Source: Ixodes scapularis
Lineage: Eukaryota > Arthropoda > Arachnida > Ixodida > Ixodidae
NCBI RefSeq assembly: GCF_016920785.2
Contig: NW_024609835.1
Coordinates: 26,547,297-26,611,296, forward strand
Direction: 5' to 3'
Length of the DNA stretch: 64,000 nt
Made by a program: the position numbers and the translations under genes. Of this stretch, positions 10,861 to 22,447 are shown one piece after another. Positions within the stretch are counted from its first letter, which is position 1. Every line of letters starts with the position of its first letter. The notes under the pieces were generated by a model. That model had not been told where the DNA came from, did not search any database, and saw nothing but the letters and a program-made list of their open reading frames with translations.

Positions 10861-11610
10861 ATAAAAATAAAGAAATAATCAACCTGTCCTCGCTTAACAA
10901 TTGTCGTTTCTGCGTAATCCAGTAGAGAACAATGATTCGTTTTTTTACAGATCGACCCCTTACAAATCCGTGCTGAACAGTGGCTAGTTTGTGACTAATA
11001 TAAAAAAAGAAACACGGGCATGCCTAACTATCTGTAAAACTTAGAAAAAGCACTTAACAAAGACACAGGACGATAGTTTCCTACCTTAGACGCGTCACAA
11101 GATTTGTGTGCAGATACTACAACTGACGTTTTTCACAGAGGCGGGAAAACCGCATTTCTCAATGAAAGGTTAAAAACATGCTTTAATAGAAGAGCAAATA
11201 ATTCAGCGCAGCCCTTAAAGGGACATTGACAGTGTATTTGCGCTAACCAAAGTTTTTATTTGTACATGACATATCAGAGCCCAGCTACCCGGTAAACAAT
11301 TCGCGCTTCGAAATTCGTTTTTGTTTTTTCTACAAGAAAACCACCGATCGAGAACTGTCCGGTTTGAGTCGCACTCACTCTCTTCCCCGTGGTCGCGTGC
11401 CGTTTTTTATGGTCTATTCGCGTCTCCAGCTCGACGCTCGCCCTCCCGCGGCGGAAACGTAAAGCGCTCTAGTGAGGGTCCCCCGATTCTCCTGCTCAGC
11501 GGGCATGGCGGAACTGCTCGCGATCATGGCTCGCAAAATGTCGTTTCCGAATGCAAACAACACTCTTCACTGCCCCAACGTAGGGCTGCAGCCGGTATGG
11601 GATTGTACCT
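10861..11610. other. Unannotated stretch
   Basis: Apart from a single TTAAAGGGACATTGAC MITE-type end near 11215, nothing is recognisable. The open frames between 11321 and 11626 have no domain, no matching partner exon and no evident splice context. Confidence 0.4.
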
Positions 11611-11615
11611 TACTG

Positions 11616-11822
11616 GAGAGTTTTAGTATTGCGCATAGAAGCAAACGCAAGCGGTGTGCGTTTGCGTTAGAGTTGCGCGCCCCACGTTGTGCGTGCGCTT
11701 CATCGCTATGCGCCATCCAAGACCGCAATTTCGGGCTCCGCGCACGCGCAGTGTGGAACGCGCAAAGCTAACGCAAACACACATGGCTTGAGTTCGCTCA
11801 TATACGCAATATTCAAACTCTC
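11616..11822. mobile_element. 207-bp MITE with 5-bp TSD (TACTG)
   Basis: The ends GAGAGTTTTAGTATTGCG and CGCAATATTCAAACTCTC are inverted, and the similarity extends about 80 bp inward (GCAAACGCAAG, TGTGCGTTTGCGTTAG). The pentamer TACTG flanks both sides at 11611-11615 and 11823-11827. There is no transposase. I could not fit the TSD length to a superfamily. Confidence 0.75.
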
Positions 11823-11827
11823 TACTG

Positions 11828-13690
11828 TTTCACCGGCTTCTAACGCCAACGAAACGTGCTGCAGTGAGCAGACGTGCAAGCAGGTAGGCGTTCCTTCGAA
11901 CTGGAAAGACTGAGATTGGCAAAACAACGGCGAGCAAATACAAAAGTAAATAAATGTTAAAAAAAAACTAGTAATTAAAAAAAAAAAAAAAAGCTTTTCT
12001 GTAAACTTTTGGGCATTTGGTCTGGAAGTATATTGGCGGCGACTTCGGACGTTTCGTCGATTGTTAAAAGTCGCGACTTTGATAGCACAATATTCTTTAC
12101 CCACAATTAATGTAATTTTACATAAATTTCTCACATTAGCTAGGATGTTTTCATTGATTTTAAACTATTTTTATTTTATTTGTAATTAAAATGCAGCAAT
12201 TGGAACCAGTGATGATAATTAGCACAGTTTTCATTGTCATATTTCTTCGCGCGTTTAAAATTAGATCATAAGCAACCAATTATATTAGAGCTTGAAGAAT
12301 TACTTATTCAAATATGTGAATTTTAATATTATTATTAATAATACAAATCGCGGCAATGTATGCCTCTAATTTAATAGTCTTTCCAGAAAGGTATAATTCT
12401 GTTTTCTTTTTAGCATATGAAAAACTCTGACATAGTTATAAATATAGAGAAACAGTTAAACGCTGGATGTAATATGAAGTCCTACGCGTCACGCCGGTGC
12501 TATAAACAGACACATACACACACACACACACACACACACTTCAGCTGTCTGACTCGGATTCCGTCTTGCGTTGTTGCAGTGAGAGCAGCATCTATTAGTT
12601 TATGCGTTTCGTGGACATATTGTGAAAATTGGAATTATTCTCTTATTCTTGTGCTGGGATAATTGTCATTATTTCCCATGACAATTATCTGAGCGAGAAA
12701 AAGGCAGCGAGAACGCACAGATATCAGCACTGATTTTTTCAACAACTACGAATATCAGCCTGGATCGAACAGTATGTCACAAAATAAAGTTTCCGCGAAC
12801 AACTTTTCTAAGTAAATAATTACGATGTGAGACACATCTTGAGTCATGAAAGAATCCGAAATTAAGACCTCTATCGAGAAATTAAATCCAAAATAGAGGT
12901 AAGTTTCGGTTTCGCTCCAGATTTAAAACGCACATCCTTCCGTAATTAATACGATAAACACTGTTCTTGTTTTCAGGTTAAAGAGGTGACCTGCGCTCAC
13001 AAAACTTTAGCTTCCTCGTACCACCAGAAATAATTTATGTCGCTCAGTGAAGCCAGCACACTAGAAAGACTCAACAGCGGCACACATCTCTGACCCTCAC
13101 ACAAGGAGGTTGCCATAGAGATCATAAAACAGCGACGTCGTGTAATCTATGATAGATGCGCAATCCAACTGGGGCAGCACAGAGCAACGCAAAAAAACAA
13201 AGTCAAGAAAGAAGACGGTCTTCCATATTCAACAAAAGTTTTGCTGTCGGCGATGAGCAGTTTTTTGTCGAAACGCGTCCAAAAAACGCGGCACAATATT
13301 TCCATGAACTCCGACGATGAAAGCGGTCATTACCAAAACGTTGGCATGGACGTATTCCGGCCGCTCAAGACGAAAAACCACGGCCGCGACTGCAACGCAC
13401 GAAGAACAGAACACTAAAGAGCACTTGTCGGATAGACATGTACTTAGTTCAACTACTCTACTCAAGTTAGTGTAGTTTAACTACCTTCGTGAGTAGTTTA
13501 GTAACTTTTAATTACATTTTTCTTTCAGTAATTAGTAGTTTACTTTAATTACTTCCAAATAACTTCTACTCAAATTACAAATTACTTCCGAAGCTTAGTT
13601 GTAGGTTTGCTTCTCAACAAACATTCCTGCACAGAAAGAGTTAAGATCTTGGAAGATCAGCTGATATTTGCAGAGGTGGAAACATGTGGC
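11828..13690. other. Unannotated AT-rich stretch with a CA microsatellite
   Basis: A (CA)n microsatellite lies at about 12509-12541. Around 13440-13600 the sequence is rich in TAGTT/AACTA permutations. I see no coding signal and no clear repeat ends in the rest. Confidence 0.5.
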
Positions 13691-13925
13691 GCAGTCGGTG
13701 ATATCTCGATTCAGCTGAAGTGTCTATTCGGCCGAAGCCCCAATTCAGCTTAATGCTCGAATTCGGCCGGGGCTCCAATTCAGCTCAAAGTTTGGATTCG
13801 GCTTAACGTTTCACTTCAGCCGAAGCCCCGATTTGGCTGAAAGTATCAATTTGACTTAACGCTCCCATTCGGCCTAGGCCCCAGTTTGGCTGATTACCCA
13901 GTTCGGCTGGAAGCTTTGATTTACC
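13690..13925 (+). repeat. Degenerate minisatellite of ATTCGGC / ATTCAGCT units
   Basis: Alternating units such as AATTCGGCCGAAGCCCC and AATTCAGCTTAA recur about every 16-30 bases with heavy drift. The pattern is visible by eye, but the period is not constant. Confidence 0.6.
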
Positions 13926-14315
13926 TCTGGAAGGGTAACCAAGTCACTTGCCTTGGGGAGATTATAGCTTTAATTCAATTGTTTTCTGCATGGTACTCGT
14001 ATATGTTTCTGACCGGCATTGTGTTTGTGTTGTCATTTTGAGCTTGCCCGCAGTATACTTGAGATGTCCAAAGTCCACGTCTTTCAGTGCTAGCCCCCAT
14101 GAGCACAGAGAAAAAGGGAGTCCAGGCAGTTCCGCTTGTCCAACAGGCATGAAGGAAAAAGAAGATGCAAACACCAGTCACATGAAAAAGCATCGTAGCA
14201 AAGTCTATCTTTGATCAGTTATTTTCAATGGGGCCATAAGGTATATCATTCTACAAATATCACCATACACATAGGGTCCCTTTTTTTCGGGGTTCGATTT
14301 TGACTTCTAGTTCGA

Positions 14316-15495
14316 TTTCAAGAACGACGTCTAGGACGACGTGTAGAACGACCTTTGGGACGACCTCTATACTTCGCTCACCCTTTATCTGAGACTAGAA
14401 GCTCCGCCTTCAGTGCGAGCTTTCTGCCCTTGCAAGCCAGCGAGCTCGCGCTGAAGTTGGAGCTTCTAGGCTCAGCTTAAGGGTGAACGGAGTATAGGAC
14501 GATCTCAAGGACGACCTCTTGGACGACCTCTAAGTCGACCTAAAGACCGAGGTCTAGGAGGACGTCGAGGACGGCGTCCTAGAAGATGACTCAAGGACTA
14601 CGTCTAGAACGACCTCTAGGACGAACTCTAGGGCGATCTTAAGGACGACCTCTTGGACGACCTCTAAGTCGACCTAAAGACCGAGGACGTCGAGGACGTC
14701 GAGGACGGCGTCCTAGAAGATGACTCAAAGACTACGTCTAGAACGACCTCTAGGACGAACTCTAGGGCGATCTCAAGGACGACCTCTTGGACGACCTCTA
14801 AGTCGACCTAAAGACCGAGGTCTAGGAGGACGTCGAGGACGGCGTCCTAGAAGATGACTCAAAGACTACGTCTAGAATGACCTCTAGGACGAACTCTAGG
14901 GCGATCTCAAGGACGACCTCTTGGACGACCTCTAAGTCGACCTAAAGACCGAGGTCTAGGAGGACGTCGAGGACGGCGTCCTAGAAGATGACTCAAAGAC
15001 TACGTCTAGAACGACCTCTAGGACGAACTCTAGGGCGATCTCAAGGACGACCTCTTGGACGACCTCTAAGTCGACCTAAAGACCGAGGTCTAGGAGGACG
15101 TCGAGGACGGCGTCCTAGAAGATGACTCAAAGACTACGTCTAGAACGACCTCTAGGACGAACTCTAGGGCGATCTCAAGGACGACCTCTTGGACGACCTC
15201 TAAGTCGACCTAAAGACCGAGGTCTAGGAGGACGTCGAGGACGGCGTCCTAGAAGATGACTCAAAGACTACGTCTAGAACGACCTCTAGGACGAACTCTA
15301 GGGCGATCTCAAGGACGACCTCTTGGACGACCTCTAAGTCGACCTAAAGACCGAAGTCTAGGAGGACGTCGAGGACGGCGTCCCAGAAGATGACTCAAAG
15401 ACTACGTCTAGAACGACCTCTAGGACGAACTCTAGGGCGATCTTAAGGACGACCTCAAGAACGATATCTCAGGCGACCTCTAGGACGACGTCCGC
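14316..15495 (+). repeat. 134-bp satellite, about seven anchored units
   Basis: The anchor GACGACCTCTAAGTCGACC starts at 14522, 14656, 14790, 14924, 15058, 15192 and 15326, always exactly 134 bp apart. A tract of related but irregular units precedes the first anchor, and a diverged end follows 15460. Each unit is made of shorter relatives of ACGACCTCTAGGACGA, so the array probably grew from a 12-16 bp ancestor. The units are nearly identical, which indicates recent expansion or homogenisation. Confidence 0.95.
14370..14494. mobile_element. 125-bp MITE inserted in the satellite (TSD TA)
   Basis: The left end TACTTCGCTCACCCTT and the reversed right end TACTCCGTTCACCCTT start inverted repeats of about 35 bp. 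The flanks are TA at 14368-14369 and 14495-14496. Removing the element and one TA gives CGACCTCTAGGACGA, the satellite's own motif, which supports the boundaries. A Tc1/mariner-like target is inferred from the TA. Confidence 0.85.
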
Positions 15496-15590
15496 GCGGT
15501 GCCTGCGTATGCGGACGTCCTGCGTATGCGGAGCCGGGCGCGGGGCCTCCGCATACGCGCCGCGCATACGCACCGTGCAGTCGACGGCCT
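15491..15590. repeat. GC-rich foldback of TGCGTATGCGG units
   Basis: GTGCCTGCGTATGCGG and CTGCGTATGCGGAG on the left are answered by CTCCGCATACGC and GCGCATACGCACCGTGC on the right around a GGGCGCGG centre. It directly abuts the satellite end. Confidence 0.7.
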
Positions 15591-16046
15591 ATCCCGAAAA
15601 CCGGGTGAAGTAGCTAAAGAATGCATTAAAATAAATTACGCTTACCGTCTCTTTTTTCTCCCAACTTAGTATCCCTTCCCGCCAACGTAATGCCTCTACA
15701 ATCGGCGAAATGATTGAGCTTTCTGCGCAGAGACAGCGTTGCTGTTCTTCCGGGACACGCGCTCGCCTGGGCTTCTCCATATCGGCCTCGACGGTACTCG
15801 TCCAAGAACGTTTTGAGTTCTCTGTTGATATACTGAAAGATCACCTGGCTGTAGTCCCAAATATATTTTCACTCTGGCTGAACAATGGACCGGTCTTTTA
15901 AAGGCAGTTTGAGCAAAGCAGGGACCACTTAGTCCTGGAAAGTATGTTAATTAATGAACTATAGCCGTCGACGGGTTAATAATTCAAACGAAAGCAACTA
16001 GCGCGTGCTGGAGGAGAAGCCACTCTGTTCTTTACATTTCACCAAC
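15591..16046. other. Unannotated stretch
   Basis: Overlapping short frames occur on both strands, but none shows a domain or splice-site support. Nothing else is evident. Confidence 0.35.
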
Positions 16047-16058
16047 AATCAGTAGAGG

Positions 16059-16197
16059 GTAGAAAGTTGGGCAAGTTGTTGATTCATAATGATTCAAAAG
16101 CGCGACAGGACAACGGACACAAAAGGAGACACAGACACAGCGCTGTGTCTGTGTCCCTTCTGTGTCCGTTGTCCTGTCGCGCTTTTGAATCATTATG
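16059..16197. mobile_element. Penelope-like snap-back insertion, 12-bp TSD
   Basis: A short unpaired leader (AAGTTGGGCAAGTTGTTGA) is followed by a nearly perfect hairpin. The left arm runs from GATTCATAATGATTCAAAAG through GCGCGACAGGACAACGGAC, and the right arm mirrors it to CATTATGAATC. The loop is essentially absent (CAGCGCTG). AATCAGTAGAGG flanks it at 16047-16058 and 16198-16209, so the hairpin was inserted as a unit. Confidence 0.8.
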
Positions 16198-17560
16198 AAT
16201 CAGTAGAGGTCCTCAGTGTAAGATATCAAGTGTATCGGAGCATGCTTCTAAATTTTAAGTGTCGAAATTCTAAGCTGCCAAAAGAAAACTAAAGAAAAAA
16301 TTTAATATGAAAAAATTATATTATATCCCATGGCTTCGCATGACGAATCGGAATAAGTTGACCGGCATCAGACCAAATTAAGAATGAAAAATGCGAGCCC
16401 CTTAATAAGAAAATGGGTGATTATTAGTGACTAAAAGTTCAATACATTCCGAAGGCGAGTGCGAACTGCTGAAAACGTGTTTGGTGGCAGATAACGAGTG
16501 TAAAACATTATGTCACGGTGGTTGATGCGTATAGACCAACGACTCGACAAAGCCAATCAAATAGCTCAAAAAGTACGTCATCACGGACGCTCGTTTGTTG
16601 TGCGTCTCTACCGATCGCTAAGCCAATCCCGCGCAAAAGAAAGCGCGGGGTCTTGGGTACGTTTGATTGGTTTGCAAGGTGATAGCGAACCCGCGAAGAC
16701 GACGAGCGCCGTGACGATCCGCTTTTGGCGTCGTTTTATTAGGGTGTTTTAGTAGCGTACACAAAAACTTTGCGTACGCCAATAGCGTCGACGTTACTGC
16801 GCATGCGCCGAACGGTAACCGAGTTTTGTGTTTTGTTGACGCTATTTTTAGGAAATAGCGTGCGTACGCAAAATGGTAATTCCGCTTCCGACTACAAAGG
16901 ATTCGTGATGCGCGAGAAGTATGCCAAAACCAACACGAGCACAGTTAGAAAATGGCGGACCCCGGCCGCGGCCGCCTTGGCGGTCGTGGTGGGCACGGCG
17001 TCGGTGGCATCCGATTGCGATTTTAATGTGTCGTGTTTTAATTTTTCGCGTTTACCATCTACACTAGCCAGGTGGCGCCACATACCACTTTGGCGCCCGT
17101 GTTTTCAGGGTTGCGTTTCCGTGGCGCTTGACCCTCATGTTGTTTATACCGTTACATAAACGGAGTACGTTACCAGGGACCGTCCGTGTCGGTCGTTTCT
17201 TTCTTCCGGGGGCCTTTACCGGCCGGTCACCACCGGTCACCACCTCAGCGGCATGTAAGACCCTTCCGTTCCGTAGGCCTATGCTGTGCTCTCCTTTTAT
17301 TTTCACGGGCTACTGCTTTTATTACATTTTGTCCACGAGCGAATTACTACACAATGCAGGATCACATTGTACTTATACGGGAGTTGCACGTTACAATCAG
17401 TTTGGAAGAGCCCCCAGAGGTGGGCAACGATTGAGGGTAACTTGATGCTTACGACACGCTAGTGATTTTCGGATAGGTCACGTGAGCTTCCTCTTGCCGA
17501 GGCGACGCCAGCGGACACGACCGGTCGACCGCCCCCGTCGCATTCTCATATTTGAACAAA
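16198..17560. other. Stretch with a weak foldback, no genes
   Basis: About 16760-16875 has inverted TTTGCGTACGC blocks (left TTTGCGTACGCCAATAGCG, right reversed TTTTGCGTACGCACGCTA), which may be a small MITE. The open frames at 16510-17445 lack domains or consistent splice sites. Confidence 0.4.
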
Positions 17561-17791
17561 TCTAAAATGAAACTCAGGAGCAAAACTTTTTTTTTTCGCT
17601 CAAGTCACAGCATTTGGCAAGTAAAATGTAAATGGTCACTGCATCTTGGTGGCGCTAGAAGCGCGATATGGTTAAAGCCCCTCTATCCTGGGAAAAGTGT
17701 CGTCATTCATTGTTGTGGAAATGCTCGATACACGGGCCGCGCGCCACTTCTGGGAAGAACATGGCGTCTGAAATCTAGATCAGTTAAAGTG

Positions 17792-18213
17792 TGGTGCCTG
17801 GGACGCGTCTCCGACTGGTGTGTTTAGCGTCCTATGTGCCCATACATCAAAAGTGGTCCCCAAGTGGCAACAAATGACGTCACAGAAGCCGGAGTGTCAT
17901 GCTGTTCACTGTCGCGATTCTGGCGGTTGGCCGTTGAAATGCTGGCGAAAAGGGCGAGCGAACGCCAGTGTCGCTGTCGTCACGGCGTCCCGGGCGTCCC
18001 AACGTTCGGCTGCTGCAGCTTCCGTGGACTGTCACAGTGGGGAGCGACCTGCAGCAGAACAGGCGTCTGCCATATCCACCACACCTGCTGAGACACCACC
18101 AGGGTCGCGACCGGCGACAGCATGACACTTCTATGACGTCATCAGGCGGAAATCGAGGGACCACTTTTTTGGGCGCGGTAAACACACCAGTTGGAGACGC
18201 GTTCCAGGCACCA
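17792..18213. mobile_element. 422-bp long-TIR MITE
   Basis: TGGTGCCTGGGACGCGTCTC at the left is mirrored by GAGACGCGTTCCAGGCACCA at the right. The similarity continues inward through ACTGGTGTGTTTA, AAAAGTGGTCCC and TGACGTCA, giving TIRs of about 90 bp. There is no transposase, and the flanking duplication is not obvious. It ends 6 bp before the next MITE. Confidence 0.75.
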
Positions 18214-18219
18214 TAGTTA

Positions 18220-18685
18220 TGGCGAATTCGCGTGGTCAATCGTCGGCAACTTATTTTGCCGGAAAACCGGCAATAGTGTTCGCGTGGTCAGTTTCCGGCC
18301 GGCTCGCACCGTTCGGGTGGTGGTTCTCCGGCAAGCACCGGCAACTTTCCGGCGCTTTTTCCGCCCGGGCTCCGAACGGCCGGGCGAGTAGGCGCAAGAC
18401 TGAGAGAGAAGGTCAGTGAGAAAAAAAAAGGAACGAAAGAAGGAAACTGGTCTGAAGTAACTTTAGCAGCCGCTACGAAAGTCAATCCAAGTCGTTGGGA
18501 CATGAGTGACGGCGGCGACAGGTGCGACAGGCTCTCGCTAGCGGTGTCGCGAGGGCAAGAGTCGAAGTAAACTGCCACCGTATGGCGTTCGGGTGGTGAG
18601 GGTCACGTGGTGTGCCGCCGGCGCGTTTCTGGTTGCCGGTTCCGCCGGCTCGTTCTCGCCGGCAACTGACCACCCGAATTCGCCA
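18220..18685. mobile_element. 466-bp MITE with TTA target duplication
   Basis: TGGCGAATTCGCGTGGTCA at the left mirrors TGACCACCCGAATTCGCCA at the right. TTA flanks it at 18217-18219 and 18686-18688. The interior has GC-rich CCGGCAA blocks that also fold back. A three-base TTA duplication fits PIF/Harbinger-like MITEs, which is an inference. Confidence 0.75.
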
Positions 18686-18688
18686 TTA

Positions 18689-20596
18689 AAGTGCACTCTA
18701 GCTCAGTGCTGCGCTGTGCCGCCATTATTTTCCCAAGAGATGCACGTTGCACGTGCCTTTCGTATCGACGCACTTTGCGCTACTTTTCAAACATGAAAGG
18801 GCTTTAGATATGCTTGGGTTTTGCGTTGCGGCGGAGATATTCTAAAACTATATCGCGTAGCCTGCGTTAAGATAAGCGCTATACTTAGCTCTAACGTCCG
18901 CTACAGTTGCGTACACTATTCTAAAACTTTCGATTCACTCCATCGAATGTTTGCGCTGGCGATGGCAGTGGTCGGACTTCGAGTGAAACGGAGTATAAAA
19001 GGATTTACGCAGCCTAGAATGTCATTGTTATTACGACGACAGCGACATCACGTGTGTCGAGAAAAAAAAGGACAATTTATGACGCTTCTTGATAGCACCG
19101 TATACGTTTCAAGAAGAAAAAAAGAAAAGATAAACATTTATTAAGTACCGAGACATGCGCGCTGGCGCATTGCCATCTGCAAAGCGAGCCATGCCTCATC
19201 TACGCTCTCTTCCTGCACCGTTCGTGTTGTATCATTAATGCTATCACAATTCGGTCAGAAGGAGTCCAAGCTTTGTCATTTTCGGTAAGCCGTGTGTGGT
19301 CACGATGATGAACGTTTTCCGTTTTCCGCCTAGTCACCCATTCATTTCCAGGTATACAATTCGTCATTAGCGTCGTGTTCGGTATTGGTAAACGTTAGAG
19401 AATGGATACGCCGACGGCAGAACACAGCACGCAGAATCAAAAACGTATTAGGGCTACACAATCTCACGCGTATACCCCGTTTTTTTTTTCCTCTTCGGAT
19501 TTGGCTTGGCAACATTTTGCTGGGGCCATCTTGGCCGACGTCGAACCGAGTAAACACCGGTATCCTATACATCATTCTAATGTTTATAAAACCCCAACCC
19601 GTAGTGGCAAATGAACAAAAGCATACGCATGATCGTCGCTTCAAGAAGTGAGCAGAAAACACGCCTCGTACGCACGGATGCTGAAAATTACTCCAGTCAA
19701 AGGACCGTTGCTGGAATAACTCCGTTATACCATAGTTACACTAGCGCTCTCAATTGTCATTAAGCCAAAGGTCATTGGCATCTCCTAACTGTCAGTGAGC
19801 TCAATTAAGTTGCCCGGTGTTACACGGTACATATGTCTAACAACCCCCGTTGAGATGAGCGTCGAGGGATACAGTTGAAACAGAAACGAAACCAAAACTG
19901 AAGTCACACTGCCTTTATTTTTAAAGTGGTACAAATTAATTATAACCACACTTTTCATTCATTTTAAACGCTAGAAGCAAAATAATAAAACGCGTTTGTT
20001 TGTTTTTAGACTAAATAAACGATAATCAGAACGTTTCGACCGAATTCAAGCCAAATAGACATCACGAAAGCCTCATCGTCACCGACATCACAATGGAGTT
20101 GACAGGGGGGTAAAGGTGGGTGAGGAGGAGTGGCGAATCCCGCGCGGCGACATCCTGGGTCCCGAGTGAAAGATCGCGAAAGAGAGCGACAAAACACGAG
20201 AGAAAGAAACCAATGTTGCCAGCTGAGGGACGACAGTCGCAATGGTAATCGCGAAGACCGAAAACTCTCCGCAATATAAACAGTGATAAATTAACATTGC
20301 AAACTAAATTCTGAGTTATTGTAAGGTTTATAAAAAGCAGCATACTTATTACGCTGCATTAACTTCCCTTCTGTCGAAATCTCGAAAATCTGGTAGTTGC
20401 CCGGTTTCGTATTTCCGGACGCGGCCATCCGCGCCCGGAACTACGAAACTAAACCAGATAACCGAAGCCGGTTATCTGGTTTAGTTTAGTGTTGACGGGA
20501 GGCCGTACATCTGCGTGTTATGCAAAAAGAAAGCTTCGAAAGGAACGCGAATATCTTTCCACCGGTAAGTTCGTGGACTGTTCAAGTTCATGACAC
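18689..20596. other. Unannotated stretch with one perfect hairpin
   Basis: At 20447-20486 an 18-bp perfect stem (AACTAAACCAGATAACCG and its complement) encloses AAGC. No gene or complete element is recognised in the rest. Confidence 0.45.
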
Positions 20597-20606
20597 TGCT
20601 CTGATG

Positions 20607-20763
20607 GTTACAGTTGAAAACGACCGTGTTGGTTAGTAGATACAAAACTTGAAAGTATAAAACAGAGAGGACGAGGACCGGAACAGGACATCTTTATATG
20701 AAAGATGTCCTGTTCTGGTCCTCGTCCTCTCTGTTTTATACTTTCAAGTTTTGTATCTATTGT
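20607..20763. mobile_element. Penelope-like snap-back insertion, 10-bp TSD
   Basis: The leader ACGACCGTGTTGGTTAGTAG precedes a near-perfect hairpin of about 58 bp per arm (TACAAAACTTGAAAGTATAA ... TTATACTTTCAAGTTTTGTA) around TTTATATGAAA. TGCTCTGATG flanks it at 20597-20606 and 20764-20773. The layout matches the 16.1 and 61.2 kb insertions. Confidence 0.75.
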
Positions 20764-20773
20764 TGCTCTGATG

Positions 20774-21748
20774 ATATATTTGTGAAATCGAAGGCAGTTG
20801 GTAACCATGTGGGACCCCGAGGGTCTGCCTGCATACTCCGCCGCTTGCGGCAGCCAGAATGCATGGGAAAATGGCGGACCTTTTCCTCTAGAGTTAGTAT
20901 GTATGATCTCTATGGGAGTTGACGACTTTGCTTGGTGGCAGCAGCCAAGGAGGATAGAAGGGTAGAAGAGGGCATGACGCCAGCCGCGTAGCCTCCACAA
21001 GCCACGCTCCCTTGACGCCTCGCCACTTTCTCATCTTTCTCCTTACTCTCCTCACTTATCTGGAAACGTGACCACATCACGTGACCGTAGCTAGCCTTCG
21101 TCTAGCTATGGGGTACTAGAATACACCACAGTCTAGCCTTCGATCTGATAAAACCTACCGGACGGAGCGCGCGCAAGCCCGCAAGAAATCCTTCTACAAT
21201 CAACCATCCATCTCACACGTGACATGTCACGCGCACCAATCACCAGGGTGATCCACGGTCACGTTGGCCACAACATCGTTTAAACCTTTTATGACTAGGC
21301 TTCACCAATATTGCAACGTGCCCCCCTCCTAGTACTTCTAACCTCCTTGGCAGCAGCGGACGTGTTTTCAAAAGCTCCCGAATTTAAGTACTTTTTTTTT
21401 TATTTTCCTATTTAGCTGTGCATGGAATAGGGACGGTACTTTTCGGTAGCAGTAGGTACAGGGGGATAGAATAGTTTATAGTTTAGTTCCTTCTAGGCAC
21501 GCGAGTCTTATCAACGGTGCCACGTGACGGGGCCACGTGGCTTTGTTTGAATAGTTGGCGGGATGGATAGCGGCGTTGTTTAGAAAAGACACGTGGGGAG
21601 ATCGGCATATAGGTTTGCCCATTTCATGTATCGAGTGGATATAGTGTCAAAAGAAGGGGATATCGGCTAGATTTGAGTAGCAGAACACGTGGTGTACCAC
21701 GTTTTCGCGTTTAGTGCCAAATTGGATGGGATCCGGGAGTAGGGAAGA
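20774..21748 (+). other. Flank and probable 5' UTR of the CR1-like LINE
   Basis: No gene is recognised. The bases just before 21749 (roughly from 21350) are likely the 5' UTR of the LINE whose ORF1 begins at 21749. The exact 5' end cannot be fixed. Confidence 0.35.
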
Positions 21749-22319
21749 ATGGCGAAGAAGGACGTTCAGGTACAGTGCGGGGAGTGTCTGATCTGGGTTA
21801 ATATGTCGGAAACCAGGTTCGACAGCGCTGAGGAAGCGGAGGCAGGAGACTATCTATGCAGGGTGTGCGTCTTAAGGCCCGTTCACACTTTTGCGACCGA
21901 GTTAGACCGAGAGAGACCAGACCGGGTTTTAAGCCTCTTGCGACTTCTTAGGACCAGCTCCGCTGCATCGCATCCGGTCCTAAGAAGTCGGAAAAGGCTC
22001 AAAAACCGGTCTGGTCTCTCTCGGTCGAAGTCGGTCGCAAGAGTGTGAACGGGCCTTTACAAGCGCGTCTAGACAGGATGGAAACCGAGAACACGACAAT
22101 AGTAGCGCGCATTGTGGAACTGGAGAGACAACTGAGAAGGGAAAGAGACGAGCGGCAGACGCTGGGAGAGAGACTGAAGAACGTAGAGGGGAGTCGGACA
22201 GAGACGGTCGTCCTGAACGGTAATGGCGGACAGGCTGAGAAGAAAGATGACGAGGCGGGGTCGGTCACCAGCGTGGGCGACGGGGATGGGGACGACGACG
22301 GCAGTGTTGGATAAAGGCT
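21749..22319 (+). pseudogene. LINE ORF1, N-terminal part: PHD-type zinc finger and coiled coil
   Basis: It starts MAKKDVQVQCGECLIWV and has paired cysteines (QCGEC, LCRVC) typical of the PHD fingers in CR1 ORF1 proteins. After the 182-bp MITE the same ORF continues as a charged coiled coil (RLDRMETENTTIVARIVE) and an acidic GDGDGDDD stretch. Removing the MITE and one TTA copy rejoins the frame exactly at the cysteine segment. The domain assignment is by pattern only. Confidence 0.75.
21875..22056. mobile_element. 182-bp palindromic MITE in LINE ORF1 (TSD TTA)
   Basis: AGGCCCGTTCACAC at the left is mirrored by GTGTGAACGGGCCT at the right. Most of the element is inverted repeat (TTGCGACCGA, GAGAGACCAGACCGG, CTTCTTAGGACC). 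TTA flanks both sides (21872-21874, 22057-22059). A PIF/Harbinger-like origin is inferred from the TSD. Confidence 0.85.
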
Positions 22320-22447
22320 CAAAGCTACACTCTTAGAAAAAAAGGGTCAGTATAGTCCTCCCTAAAGGGAGGAACGCTCTTGACACATATGTTCCTTCAG
22401 AAAGGGAGAAACTTTCGTCCCTTAAGCAGGGGAGCAAAAGTTCCTCC

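Noticed and set aside
14316..15495. CRISPR-like array
   Set aside because: The repeats are contiguous 134-bp units without unique spacers, and the genome is eukaryotic; it is a satellite.
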